DNA from: Lentibacillus populi | GTDB taxonomy: Bacteria > Bacillota > Bacilli > Bacillales > Amphibacillaceae | DNA: 64,000 bases | Direction: 5' to 3' | Assembly: GCA_014642895.1 (NCBI GenBank) | Contig: BMJD01000017.1 | Span: forward strand, 1 to 64,000 | Shown: positions 54,710 through 63,565 of the stretch, piece after piece | Layout: the number at the start of each line of letters is the position of its first letter | How positions within the stretch are numbered: position 1 is the stretch's first letter | Program-made: the position numbers and the translations under genes | Notes under the pieces: generated by a model | Database searches by the model: none | Told to the model about the DNA's origin: nothing | The model's input: only the letters and a program-made list of their open reading frames with translations

Positions 54710-55489
54710 ATGATCAGACATAAAGTAGAGATATGCGGCGTTGATACATCGAAATTACCGGTTTTAAAGAACGAGGAAATGAAGAAATTATTTGTCAAAA
54801 TGCAAGAAGGAGACATTTCAGCTAGAGAGGAACTTGTGAATGGAAATTTACGTCTGGTTTTGAGTGTCATCCAGCGGTTCAATAATCGTGGAGAATATGT
54901 GGATGATCTATTCCAGGTAGGTTGTATCGGTCTGATGAAGTCGATTGACAATTTTGATTTAGGACATAATGTAAAGTTTTCCACATATGCTGTACCAATG
55001 ATTATTGGTGAAATCCGGAGATACTTACGGGACAACAATCCAATTCGCGTTTCCAGATCATTGCGCGATATTGCTTATAAGGCATTACAAGTTCGGGAAA
55101 AATTAATTAATAAAACATCGAAAGAACCAACGCCAATGGAAATCGCAGAAGAAATGGGTGTTCCGCACTCGGATATTGTTTTTGCTTTGGATGCTATCCA
55201 GGATCCTGTTTCATTATTTGAACCGATTTATAATGATGGCGGGGATCCAATCTTTGTGATGGATCAGCTTAGTGATGACAAGGACAAAGATGATACATGG
55301 GTCGATAAGCTAAGCCTGAAGGAGGGCATGTACCAGTTAAATGCAAGGGAAAAAATGATTTTAAATAAACGGTTTTTTCAAGGGAAAACGCAAATGGAAG
55401 TTGCCGAAGAAATAGGTATTTCCCAAGCCCAAGTGTCCCGTCTGGAAAAAGCCGCAATCCAGCAAATGAATAAGCAAATGTTTGAATAA
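54710..55489 (+). CDS. sigG: RNA polymerase sigma-G
   Basis: A 259-residue forespore late sigma factor. The N-terminal RHKVEICGVDTSKLPVL block is characteristic of SigG. Region 2 NGNLRLVLSVIQRFNNRGEYVDDLFQVGC and region 4 EVAEEIGISQAQVSRLEKAA are visible. The ATG follows GGGAGGG. It lies 124 bp behind sigE with its own promoter. Confidence 0.98.
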   Translation: MIRHKVEICGVDTSKLPVLKNEEMKKLFVKMQEGDISAREELVNGNLRLVLSVIQRFNNRGEYVDDLFQVGCIGLMKSIDNFDLGHNVKFSTYAVPMIIGEIRRYLRDNNPIRVSRSLRDIAYKALQVREKLINKTSKEPTPMEIAEEMGVPHSDIVFALDAIQDPVSLFEPIYNDGGDPIFVMDQLSDDKDKDDTWVDKLSLKEGMYQLNAREKMILNKRFFQGKTQMEVAEEIGISQAQVSRLEKAAIQQMNKQMFE

Positions 55490-55533
55490 ATTCAGAAGCT
55501 TCACGGATGCTGGAGCAGGACGAATTAGAGAAT

Positions 55534-55566
55534 AAGCCACATTACATGAAGTGATGTGGCTTTTCC
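55534..55566 (+). terminator. Terminator of sigG
   Basis: AAGCCACAT and ATGTGGCTT arms followed by TTCCCTTG. The right half closely resembles the tandem units that begin directly after it. Confidence 0.85.
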
Positions 55567-55571
55567 CTTGT

Positions 55572-56143
55572 AACCCGAACGAGTTTGGTCACTCACAAGC
55601 TTGATGAGCGGCTTTTCTCTTGTAATCCGAACGAGTTTGGTCACTCATAAGCCTGATGAGCGGCTTTTCTCTTGTAATCCGAATGAGTTTGGTCACTCAT
55701 AAGCCTGATGAGTGGCTTTTCTCTTGTAATCCGAATGAGTTTGGTCACTCATAAGCCTGATGAGTGGCTTTTCTCTTGTAATCCGAACGAGTTTGGTCAC
55801 TCATAAGCTTGATGAGTACCTTTTTTCTTGAAATCCGAACGAGTTTGGTCACTCACAAGCTTGATGAGCAGCTTTTCTCTTGAAATTCGAACGAGATTGG
55901 TCAGTCATAAGCTTAATGAGTACCTTTTCTCTTGAAATTCGAACGATCTTGGTCACTCATAAGCTTGATGAGTACCTTCTTTCTTGAAATTCTAACGAAA
56001 TTGGTCACTCATAGGCTTAATGAGTACCTTTTCTCTTGAAATTCGAACGATCTTGGTCACTTACAAGCTTGATGAGCAGCTTTTCTCTTGAAATTCGAAC
56101 GAGATTAGTCACTCACAAGCTTGATGAGCGGCTTTTCTCTTGA
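55572..56143 (+). repeat. Eleven 52-bp tandem repeats, each terminator-like
   Basis: Eleven head-to-tail units, exact period 52 bp. Each contains TTGGTCACTCAT, a central AAGCTTG or AAGCCTG, ATGAGT and CTTTTCTCTTG, so CACTCAT/ATGAGTG forms a hairpin followed by a T-rich run. Units 3 and 4 are identical; units 7-10 are most divergent. There are no unique spacers and no open frame. The array fills the sigG-ylmC gap where B. subtilis carries ylmA. Confidence 0.92.
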
Positions 56144-56194
56144 CATGAAAACAGCCTGGCCTTGCATATAATTAACCAAGGAGGGTGAGGCATT

Positions 56195-56473
56195 ATGGTA
56201 AAATTATCTGAATTACAAGTAAAGGAAATCATTATTATTGATGATGGAACAAGACTTGGACACTTTACGGATCTTGAAATAGATACAAGAAATGGTAAAA
56301 TTACTGCCCTGATCGTTCCGGTAAAAGAAAAACAAAGCGGTTTTTTTGGCAAAACAGATGAAATGATTATCCATTGGAGTCAAATTGAAACAATCGGTTC
56401 TGATGTTATTCTCGTAAAGAACGTGGAGTCGCCCAAATTATATCCAGATCAGCATTTCGTGGAAAAACGCTAA
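56195..56473 (+). CDS. ylmC: YlmC/YmxH-family PRC-barrel protein
   Basis: A 92-residue protein with a PRC-barrel fold (VKLSELQVKEIIII, GTRLGHFTDLEIDTRNGKI). YlmC/YmxH members are annotated as sporulation-associated; biochemical role unknown. GGAGGGTGAGG precedes the ATG. Position upstream of ylmD matches B. subtilis. Confidence 0.88.
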   Translation: MVKLSELQVKEIIIIDDGTRLGHFTDLEIDTRNGKITALIVPVKEKQSGFFGKTDEMIIHWSQIETIGSDVILVKNVESPKLYPDQHFVEKR

Positions 56474-56478
56474 AATTA

Positions 56479-56487
56479 TGGTAGAAT
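56479..56487 (+). promoter_or_regulatory. Extended -10 upstream of ylmD
   Basis: TGGTAGAAT, overlapping the region just after the ylmC stop, 31 bp before ylmD. No clear -35. Confidence 0.3.
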
Positions 56488-56517
56488 GGAAAAAGCATAT
56501 GAATGGAGGGAATTTAT

Positions 56518-57327
56518 ATGTCTGAACCATTTTACCATGATATCGATTCTTTTTTACATATAAAAAAATGGCAAACTATAAATAAAAAACTCAGAGCAGG
56601 TTTTACAACAAGAATCGGCGGCATCAGCAAGGAGCCGTTCGCAACCTTTAATCTTGGATTACATGTTCCAGATGATAACAATGACGTCGTAGCCAATAGG
56701 CGTCTACTGGCAAATAAGCTTGCATTCCCGTTGAACAATTGGGTGGCAGCGGAGCAAGTTCATTCGGCAAATACCGTAGAGGTAAATCGGAATGATAAAG
56801 GCAAAGGTGCCGTTACTTTTGAAGATTCACTCGCTGGTACAGATGGGATATTCACAAACGAATCCGGCTTACTGTGTACTGCCTTTTTTGCTGATTGTGT
56901 ACCATTATTTTTCTTTGACCCTGTATCAGGATATATCGGGATTGCGCATGCTGGCTGGAAGGGAACGGTTAAGCGAATCGCTGAAAAAATGGTCGAAAAG
57001 CTGCTGATGGCTGGCAGCAAAACAAATGATATCCTTGTCGTAATTGGCCCCTGTATTTCCCAAAAAGCGTATGAAGTCGATGCTCGTGTTGTTCATCATA
57101 TACCTGTGGAATTACACGATAAAACTGTAACCAAACAGGGAAATAATCGTTATTTATTAGATTTAAAACAATTAAATACCGAAATCCTTTTACAATGTGG
57201 TATTTTACGTCATAATATAGACATAACAAATTATTGCACGTTTCAGGAGGAATCGTTATTTTTTTCACATAGAAGAGATAATGGTAAAACAGGAAGAATG
57301 TTGGGATATATTGGATACTTACCATGA
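56518..57327 (+). CDS. pgeF: PgeF/YfiH-family protein YlmD
   Basis: A 269-residue protein of the former multicopper polyphenol oxidase family (DUF152), now regarded as purine-nucleoside-acting enzymes or peptidoglycan editing factors. Metal-binding His/Cys blocks: QVHSANTVEV, FFADCVPLFFFD, GIAHAGWKGTV, GPCISQKAYEV and FFSHRRDNGKTGRM. ATG 56518 follows GGAGGG; the frame begins five codons earlier. ylmE follows after 27 bp. Confidence 0.92.
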   Translation: MSEPFYHDIDSFLHIKKWQTINKKLRAGFTTRIGGISKEPFATFNLGLHVPDDNNDVVANRRLLANKLAFPLNNWVAAEQVHSANTVEVNRNDKGKGAVTFEDSLAGTDGIFTNESGLLCTAFFADCVPLFFFDPVSGYIGIAHAGWKGTVKRIAEKMVEKLLMAGSKTNDILVVIGPCISQKAYEVDARVVHHIPVELHDKTVTKQGNNRYLLDLKQLNTEILLQCGILRHNIDITNYCTFQEESLFFSHRRDNGKTGRMLGYIGYLP

Positions 57328-57354
57328 TGATGTCGGGGGAGGAGAGGAAAACCA

Positions 57355-58035
57355 GTGCATGTAGCTGAAAATTTGCAGAACATCCGTTCAACAATCAGAC
57401 AAGCTTGCGAGAAGACAGGCCGTAATCCTGACGACATAACCATTATTGGGGTTACGAAATATGTTACAATTGAGCGAACGGAAGAAACGATTGCAGCAGG
57501 GATCAATAACCTTGGCGAAAATCGCTCTGAAGGGTTTCTTGAGAAATATAATCATTTTCGGGACCGTGCAACCTGGCATTTTATCGGTTCACTGCAATCA
57601 AGGAAAGTAAAAGACATTATTGATAAGGTAGATACGATTCATTCACTCGATCGGGTATCTCTCGCGAAGGAAATTGATAAGCGGGCAGATCATGTAATTG
57701 ATTGTTTTGTCCAAGTAAATACAAGTGGAGAAGAATCGAAACATGGGTTATCCAAAGGGGCAGTCATCCCTTTCATCGATTCTCTCGCAACTTTTCAACA
57801 TATTCGTGTAGTCGGTCTCATGACAATGGCACCACATGTTGATGACGAGCATGTGCTAAGAAATACATTTAGACAACTGGCAGATTTACGGGATACCATC
57901 CAGCAAAGGGATCTGAAATATGCACCTTGCAACTATTTGTCCATGGGGATGAGCAATGATTATCACATTGCCGTTGAGGAAGGAGCTACACATATCAGAG
58001 TCGGTTCCAAATTAGTCGGTTCCGGGAATGAATGA
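57355..58035 (+). CDS. ylmE: YggS-type PLP homeostasis protein YlmE
   Basis: A 226-residue PLP-binding TIM-barrel protein (alanine racemase N-terminal fold) involved in vitamin B6 and amino-acid homeostasis. The PLP lysine is in IGVTKYV; GENRSEGFLEKY, WHFIGSLQSRKVK and LSMGMSNDY are family signatures. GTG start after GGAGGAGAGG. sepF follows after 9 bp. Confidence 0.93.
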   Translation: MHVAENLQNIRSTIRQACEKTGRNPDDITIIGVTKYVTIERTEETIAAGINNLGENRSEGFLEKYNHFRDRATWHFIGSLQSRKVKDIIDKVDTIHSLDRVSLAKEIDKRADHVIDCFVQVNTSGEESKHGLSKGAVIPFIDSLATFQHIRVVGLMTMAPHVDDEHVLRNTFRQLADLRDTIQQRDLKYAPCNYLSMGMSNDYHIAVEEGATHIRVGSKLVGSGNE

Positions 58036-58044
58036 GGTGAAACG

Positions 58045-58479
58045 ATGAGCATTAAAAATAAAATTAAAACATTTTTTGCGATGGATGATGAATATGAATA
58101 TGTCGAGGAACAGGAGGGGCCCGATTTGTCTGAACGTTCATCAACGGATCAGCACTGGAAGCAAAATGTTGTAAATCTAAAAAGTATCGAGCAGCCTTCA
58201 CCCAAGGTCGTTCTATGTGAGCCGAGATCATATAATGAAGTTCAGGAAATCGCTGATAATATTGTAAACCGGCGAGCGATTGTCATTAATTTACAGCGTG
58301 TTGACCATAACCAGGCTAAACGGATTGTTGATTTTCTCAGCGGGACGGTTTATGCTTTGAACGGTGATATTCAAAAGCTCGGTACGGAGACATTTTTATG
58401 TACACCAGATAATGTCGATGTTTCCGGAACAATTTCTGAAGCATTTTCAACTGAAGATGAATTTGAAAAGGGATGGTAA
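58045..58479 (+). CDS. sepF: Cell-division protein SepF
   Basis: A 144-residue FtsZ-binding membrane anchor. N-terminal amphipathic helix ([14 protein letters not shown]), variable acidic linker, and the C-terminal polymerising domain (about 58-135: [38 protein letters not shown]). It works with FtsA at the Z-ring. Close packing with ylmE and ylmG shows one operon. Confidence 0.96.
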   Translation: MSIKNKIKTFFAMDDEYEYVEEQEGPDLSERSSTDQHWKQNVVNLKSIEQPSPKVVLCEPRSYNEVQEIADNIVNRRAIVINLQRVDHNQAKRIVDFLSGTVYALNGDIQKLGTETFLCTPDNVDVSGTISEAFSTEDEFEKGW

Positions 58480-58485
58480 TAAAGC

Positions 58486-58752
58486 ATGGTCCAATTATTT
58501 AATATACTGTTTTATGCATTCGAAATATATGTCTATGCATTGATAATCTATATTTTCATGTCCTGGTTTCCAGGGGCAAGGGAGTCGACAATTGGGGTGT
58601 TTCTAGCCAAAATTTGCGAACCGTATCTGGAAATGTTCCGTAAGTTTATTCCACCACTAGGAATGATTGATCTATCCCCGATCGTCGCTATTTTTGTATT
58701 GTATTTAGCAAGAAGCGGGTTATTGGAATTGTTTAGATTGATTGTGTATTGA
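58486..58752 (+). CDS. ylmG: YggT-family membrane protein YlmG
   Basis: An 88-residue protein with two membrane helices and the YggT pattern SWFPGARESTIGVFLAKICEPYLEMFRKFIPPLG. Role not settled, possibly in division or nucleoid placement. Six bases behind sepF. Confidence 0.93.
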   Translation: MVQLFNILFYAFEIYVYALIIYIFMSWFPGARESTIGVFLAKICEPYLEMFRKFIPPLGMIDLSPIVAIFVLYLARSGLLELFRLIVY

Positions 58753-58763
58753 GGCAGAGAACA

Positions 58764-59540
58764 ATGGAGATTTATCAGCACTTTCGTAAAGATGAACAAG
58801 GCTTTATTGATCAAGTACTCGCGTGGAAGGAACATGTCGAAAAAACATACCAGCCCAAATTAACCGACTTTTTGGATCCGAGAGAACAGCAGATTGTCGA
58901 AATGCTGATTGGCAGCCAGCGTGATGTGCTGGCATTGCATAAAAGCGGCGGGACAGCACATACGGAGCGAAAAAGGATCATTATCGCTCCAATTTACGAC
59001 GAGATTGAGGAGCAGGATTTTGCCCTTACGTTAATGCAGGCGGCCTATCAGGACAAGTTTATTTCCTTAACCCACCGTGACGTCATGGGTGCTTTTCTGT
59101 CACTTGGTGTGAAGCGGAAAAAATTAGGAGACATTCATGTTGCCAGTGGTATAGTGCAAATTATCATGTCAAGTGATATCGCTGCCTATATCAAAGCAAA
59201 TTTAACAGCGATAAAAAAAGCGAAAATCGCATTGGAAGAAAGACCAGTGGTAAATTTTTTAGGCGGGGAAAAATATTGGGCTGAGGCAGATCATACCGTA
59301 TCCTCCTTACGACTTGATGCGATTTTAAAAGAAATATACAAACTGTCCCGGAAAGATGCCACAAATGCTATTACAAAAAGTCTTGTCAAAGTAAACTATA
59401 AAACGGTCGAAAATCCCACTTATCAGTTGCAGGAAGGGGATATTCTCTCTTTCCGGGGTAAAGGAAGAAGCAAATTAGCCGGGATTAATGGAAAAACCAA
59501 AAAAGAAAAATGGAAAATAACGACGGCCATTTTAAAATAA
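58764..59540 (+). CDS. ylmH: S4-domain RNA-binding protein YlmH
   Basis: A 258-residue protein beginning MEIYQHFRKDEQGFID, with an S4 RNA-binding domain at about 180-245 (SSLRLDAILKEIYKLSRKDA). YlmH has been linked to rescue of stalled ribosomal subunits. ATG 58764 has GAGG upstream; the open frame begins five codons earlier, inside ylmG. Confidence 0.93.
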   Translation: MEIYQHFRKDEQGFIDQVLAWKEHVEKTYQPKLTDFLDPREQQIVEMLIGSQRDVLALHKSGGTAHTERKRIIIAPIYDEIEEQDFALTLMQAAYQDKFISLTHRDVMGAFLSLGVKRKKLGDIHVASGIVQIIMSSDIAAYIKANLTAIKKAKIALEERPVVNFLGGEKYWAEADHTVSSLRLDAILKEIYKLSRKDATNAITKSLVKVNYKTVENPTYQLQEGDILSFRGKGRSKLAGINGKTKKEKWKITTAILK

Positions 59541-59639
59541 ATTGTTATCTGTGCAGGATATTTTCCGTTTATGTCGAATAATAGCAAGTAAGAAATTATA
59601 GCATACTGATACGATATTTTGCGTTAGGAGGTGGCCTTT

Positions 59640-60137
59640 GTGCCATTATCACCACTGGATATTCACAATAAAGAGTTTACAAGAAGCTGGCGTGGATATG
59701 ATGAAGATGAGGTTAATGAATTTTTGGATCAAGTGATTAAAGACTACGAAATGACCATCCGGGAGAAGAAGGATTTGCAAGAAAAGGTTGAACAGCTGAA
59801 TGAAAAGCTTGGACACTTCACGGATATTGAGACAGCCTTGAATAAATCAATTCTCGTTGCCCAGGAAACGGCTGAAGAAGTAAAAGGGAGTGCATCCAAA
59901 GAAGCGAAGTTAATCATCAAGGAAGCGGAAAAAAATGCCGATCGGATTATTAATGAAGCATTGGAGAAATCGCGCCGAATTTCGCTGGATGTGGAAGAAC
60001 TAAAGAAACAGGCAAAAGTATTCCGGACACGACTTAAAATGCTGGTCGAAGCACAATTGGATATGATTGACACTGATGACTGGGATCAATTATTTGATAC
60101 CGAAATGAGTGAAGAACTCGAATTGACAGGTAAATAA
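59640..60137 (+). CDS. divIVA: Cell-division initiation protein DivIVA
   Basis: A 165-residue coiled-coil protein recognising negatively curved membrane at poles and septa; it recruits Min proteins and, in sporulation, RacA. N-terminal lipid-binding domain PLSPLDIHNKEFTRSWRGYD, then coiled coil to about 150. The frame opens at GTG 59631, but AGGAGGTG at 59627-59634 points to GTG 59640, matching the family N-terminus. The ileS promoter follows within 15 bp. Confidence 0.95.
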   Translation: MPLSPLDIHNKEFTRSWRGYDEDEVNEFLDQVIKDYEMTIREKKDLQEKVEQLNEKLGHFTDIETALNKSILVAQETAEEVKGSASKEAKLIIKEAEKNADRIINEALEKSRRISLDVEELKKQAKVFRTRLKMLVEAQLDMIDTDDWDQLFDTEMSEELELTGK

Positions 60138-60147
60138 TTCATAACCC

Positions 60148-60176
60148 TTGACGTTCCGGGGATTTATGCATATAAT
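60148..60176 (+). promoter_or_regulatory. Sigma-A promoter of the ileS leader
   Basis: TTGACG, an exact 17-bp spacer and consensus TATAAT, starting 11 bp after divIVA. It drives a ~460-nt leader with the T-box. Confidence 0.85.
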
Positions 60177-60190
60177 TTGTAAACATATAG

Positions 60191-60239
60191 TGCGTGTTTA
60201 AAAAGTCGGCTTATTATTCGGATACTTTTTGAACATCTT
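60191..60239 (+). mobile_element. Minimal family A element, 49 bp with 7-bp TSD
   Basis: TGCGTGTTTAAAAAGT at left, ACTTTTTGAACATCTT at right, only ~17 bp between. Perfect 7-bp direct repeats CATATAG flank it (60184-60190 and 60240-60246). It lies between the ileS -10 and the T-box, so its hairpin is transcribed near the 5' end of the leader. Confidence 0.7.
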
Positions 60240-60254
60240 CATATAGTAAATACG

Positions 60255-60490
60255 ATGATAGAGACAGTATAAAAGCTTATCTGTAAAAGCGAGCCAGGAT
60301 TTGGTGTGAGCCTGGTACAGCATACTTTTGGAAGATCACTCTGGAGTATCCATTCGAACGATTAACAAGTAGAGATGGACGGTTCATTCACGTTACGAAT
60401 CTTGAGTGAATTTAATGATGATATTGAATTTATAAGGGTGGTACCGCGAGTCTTCTCGTCCCTTTTTGGGGATGATGAGGGCTTTTTTTA
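60255..60490 (+). promoter_or_regulatory. T-box riboswitch, isoleucine specific
   Basis: Stem I begins near GAGCCAGGATTTGG (60289); the specifier loop GAAGATCAC places the Ile codon ATC at 60335-60337. The T-box core AAGGGTGGTACCGCG (60434-60448) pairs with uncharged tRNA. The terminator CTCGTCCC...GGGGATGATGAG with TTTTTTT (60455-60490) alternates with the antiterminator. It couples ileS expression to tRNA-Ile charging. Confidence 0.93.
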
Positions 60491-60642
60491 TCCCGCTTTA
60501 ACGGGCAGCAACTCTCCACTCTAAACTTCTGAGATGAAATGAATGTCGATTAACTGCCCATAAAGGCTCGACCCATTCAATTAGCGGAAAAAGCTCCCAC
60601 TGAAATTTTGTTTTATCTTAACATGAACAGGAGGAAGGTAAG

Positions 60643-63399
60643 ATGGATTATAAAGAGACATTACTTATGCCAAAAACCAAGTTTCCGATGCGTGGAAATT
60701 TGCCGAATAAAGAACCATTACGACGCAAGGAATGGGATGAAAACCATTTATATGAAAAAAGTCTTGCACGTACAGAAGGAAGACCGTTATTTATTCTTCA
60801 TGATGGCCCGCCATATGCGAATGGCGATCTGCATATTGGTCATGCGCTAAATAAAATTTTAAAAGATTTTATTACCCGCTATAAAACAATGGCCGGTTAC
60901 CATGCACCATACGTTCCAGGCTGGGATACACACGGACTGCCAATTGAAACGGCGCTTACCAAAAAGAAAAAGGTGGATCGCAAAAAGCTGAGTATCGCAG
61001 AATTCAGACAAAAATGTGCGGAATACGCTATGAAGCAAATTGATAATCAGCGGAAACAGTTTAAAGAGTTAGGTGTTCGCGGCGATTGGGATAATCCCTA
61101 TATCACGTTGACAAAGGACTATGAATCCGCGCAAATTCGTGTGTTTGGTGAAATGGCGAAAAAGGGCTATATCTATAAAGGATTGAAGCCGGTTTATTGG
61201 TCGCCTTCGTCTGAATCGGCACTTGCGGAAGCGGAAATTGAATATTATGACAAGCGTTCCCCCTCAATTTATGTTGCGTTTGAGGTAACCGATGGGAAGG
61301 AGCTTCTTGATGGCGGAGAGAAATTCATCATTTGGACAACAACGCCATGGACCATTCCTGCTAACTTAGGAATTAGTCTTCATCCAGATTTTGACTATGT
61401 CGTTACCAAGGTAAACGATGATAAATTTGTTGTTGCCGAGGAACTACTCCCAGCTGTTGCAGAAGAACTGGCATGGGAGGACCCGGAAGTTGTAAAAACG
61501 TTTAAAGGAAAAGAAGCAGATAAAATTGTGGCTCAGCATCCATTTTATGATCGTGATTCCCTTGTCATGCTCGGTGAACACGTGACAATAGATGCTGGTA
61601 CGGGTTGTGTACACACGGCACCGGGACACGGGGAAGATGACTTTTATGTATCAAAAAAATATGGCATTGATGCTCTCTGCCCAGTCGATGAAAAAGGGGT
61701 GTTTACAGAGGAAGCACCTGGGTATGAAGGCATGTTCTACGATGCGGCAAATAAACCGATTACCGAGAAGTTGGAAGAGGTAGGTGCGTTATTAAAATTA
61801 AAGTTTATTACACACTCGTATCCACATGACTGGCGGACGAAAAAACCGACTATCTTCCGGGCGACTTCCCAATGGTTTGCCTCCATTAAAGATTTTCGCC
61901 AGGATATCCTGGATGAAATCAAACGGGTCAATTGGTACCCGCAATGGGGTGAAACACGCCTGTACAATATGGTGCGGGATCGTGAAGACTGGTGTATTTC
62001 CCGCCAACGTACATGGGGTGTGCCAATTCCGGTATTTTACGGGGAAGATAAGGAACCAATCATTACCGATGAAACGATTGCACATGTATCTGAGTTGTTT
62101 GCTGAACATGGATCAAATATCTGGTTTGAATGGGATGCTAAAGATCTACTGCCTGAAGGGTTTACTTCTGAGCACAGCCCTAATGGCAAGTTTACAAAAG
62201 AAACCGATATTATGGATGTCTGGTTTGATTCAGGCTCATCACATGAAGCAGTGCTTGTCGGCAGAGAGAACCATAGACGGCCGGCAGATGTGTATTTGGA
62301 AGGAAGTGACCAATATCGAGGCTGGTTCAACTCTTCCCTATCAACGGCTGTTGCGGTAACTGGAAAGGCACCATATGAAAATGTTGTCAGCCATGGATTT
62401 ACGTTAGATGGCGATGGAAGAAAAATGAGTAAATCACTTGGCAATGTGATTGTTCCTTCCAAGGTTCTAAAACAGCTCGGTGCTGACATTTTACGCCTAT
62501 GGGTTGCTTCCGTTGATTACCAGGCAGATGTCCGTATTTCGGATGATATTTTAAAACAGGTTTCAGAAACATATCGGAAAATCCGTAATACGTTCCGGTT
62601 TATGCTGGCGAATATTGCTGATTTCGATCCAGCTAAAGACCGTGTAGCTGAAAACGATCTTGAAGAAGTCGATCGTTACATGCTTCATCGTCTGCAGCAT
62701 GTTATGAAAAGCGTGCGGAAAAGCTATGACAACTTTGAGTACTCACCGATCTATCATCAAATCCATAATTTCTGTGCGGTCGATTTAAGCTCATTTTACT
62801 TGGATTTTGCTAAGGATATTTTGTATATCGAAGCGGAGAATGACCATCGTCGCAGGAGTATTCAAACGGTGTATTACGATATTTTGACAAGTTTGATTAA
62901 GATGCTGACACCGATTATCCCACATACAGCAGAGGAAGTGTGGGAATACGTTCCTGGAGCTGAGGCTGACTATGTACAGTTAACGGACATTCCGGAGGCA
63001 CGAACTGTATTTGAAGACGAAGCTGCACTTGCAAAATGGGATCATTTCATGAAAGTACGGGATGATGTTTTGAAAGCACTGGAAGAAGCAAGGAATGGCA
63101 AAGTAATTGGTAAATCACTTGAGGCAAAAGTAACAATTGTCGCTAAGGATGTGCAAACAAAAGAAGTACTGGAACACATCCCCTACTTACATCAATTACT
63201 CATCGTTTCGGGTGCTGATGTTGTGGATAGTGCTGATGATACAAAAGAATATCGCTACGTCCATGTTAAAGTAGAAAAACATCCAGGCGAAAAATGTGAA
63301 CGCTGCTGGGTCGCTTCCGAAACAGTCGGCGAGGATCATGATCATCCTGAATTATGTTCCCGTTGTGCAGATGTTGTGAAAAAGCATTATACAGGATAA
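60643..63399 (+). CDS. ileS: Isoleucyl-tRNA synthetase
   Basis: A 918-residue class Ia synthetase charging tRNA-Ile, with an editing domain against valine. The HIGH motif is [17 protein letters not shown] (about residue 57), the editing core [18 protein letters not shown] in [10 protein letters not shown], and a C-terminal zinc site CERCW..CSRC. Usual length for Bacillus. GGAGGAAGG precedes the ATG. A terminator follows; ylyA, which lies next in B. subtilis, is absent. Confidence 0.98.
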   Translation: MDYKETLLMPKTKFPMRGNLPNKEPLRRKEWDENHLYEKSLARTEGRPLFILHDGPPYANGDLHIGHALNKILKDFITRYKTMAGYHAPYVPGWDTHGLPIETALTKKKKVDRKKLSIAEFRQKCAEYAMKQIDNQRKQFKELGVRGDWDNPYITLTKDYESAQIRVFGEMAKKGYIYKGLKPVYWSPSSESALAEAEIEYYDKRSPSIYVAFEVTDGKELLDGGEKFIIWTTTPWTIPANLGISLHPDFDYVVTKVNDDKFVVAEELLPAVAEELAWEDPEVVKTFKGKEADKIVAQHPFYDRDSLVMLGEHVTIDAGTGCVHTAPGHGEDDFYVSKKYGIDALCPVDEKGVFTEEAPGYEGMFYDAANKPITEKLEEVGALLKLKFITHSYPHDWRTKKPTIFRATSQWFASIKDFRQDILDEIKRVNWYPQWGETRLYNMVRDREDWCISRQRTWGVPIPVFYGEDKEPIITDETIAHVSELFAEHGSNIWFEWDAKDLLPEGFTSEHSPNGKFTKETDIMDVWFDSGSSHEAVLVGRENHRRPADVYLEGSDQYRGWFNSSLSTAVAVTGKAPYENVVSHGFTLDGDGRKMSKSLGNVIVPSKVLKQLGADILRLWVASVDYQADVRISDDILKQVSETYRKIRNTFRFMLANIADFDPAKDRVAENDLEEVDRYMLHRLQHVMKSVRKSYDNFEYSPIYHQIHNFCAVDLSSFYLDFAKDILYIEAENDHRRRSIQTVYYDILTSLIKMLTPIIPHTAEEVWEYVPGAEADYVQLTDIPEARTVFEDEAALAKWDHFMKVRDDVLKALEEARNGKVIGKSLEAKVTIVAKDVQTKEVLEHIPYLHQLLIVSGADVVDSADDTKEYRYVHVKVEKHPGEKCERCWVASETVGEDHDHPELCSRCADVVKKHYTG

Positions 63400-63417
63400 A
63401 AATAGCTTATGAAAAGG

Positions 63418-63448
63418 TAAGAATGCTGGTTTATAATCAGCATTCTTA
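63418..63448 (+). terminator. Terminator of ileS
   Basis: An 11-bp perfect stem TAAGAATGCTG with its complement and a nine-base loop; the following TGTTTCTG is a modest T-tract. Confidence 0.8.
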
Positions 63449-63519
63449 TGTTTCTGTGCTGGTATTTGTATCGCAGCAGTATATATTTTCCCGCTTATAA
63501 GGCAAAGCGTGACTTTTTG

Positions 63520-63528
63520 TGGTAAAAT
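63520..63528 (+). promoter_or_regulatory. Extended -10 upstream of lspA
   Basis: TGGTAAAAT within TTTTGTGGTAAAATG, 37 bp before lspA. The same 15-base string precedes rsmD. Confidence 0.4.
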
Positions 63529-63565
63529 GCAATAGGAATAGAATAGGAATTGGAGGAAAGTCTTC

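Noticed and set aside
55572-56143. Tandem array as a CRISPR array
   Set aside because: The 52-bp units abut with no unique spacers and every part of the unit is repeated; there are no cas genes nearby.
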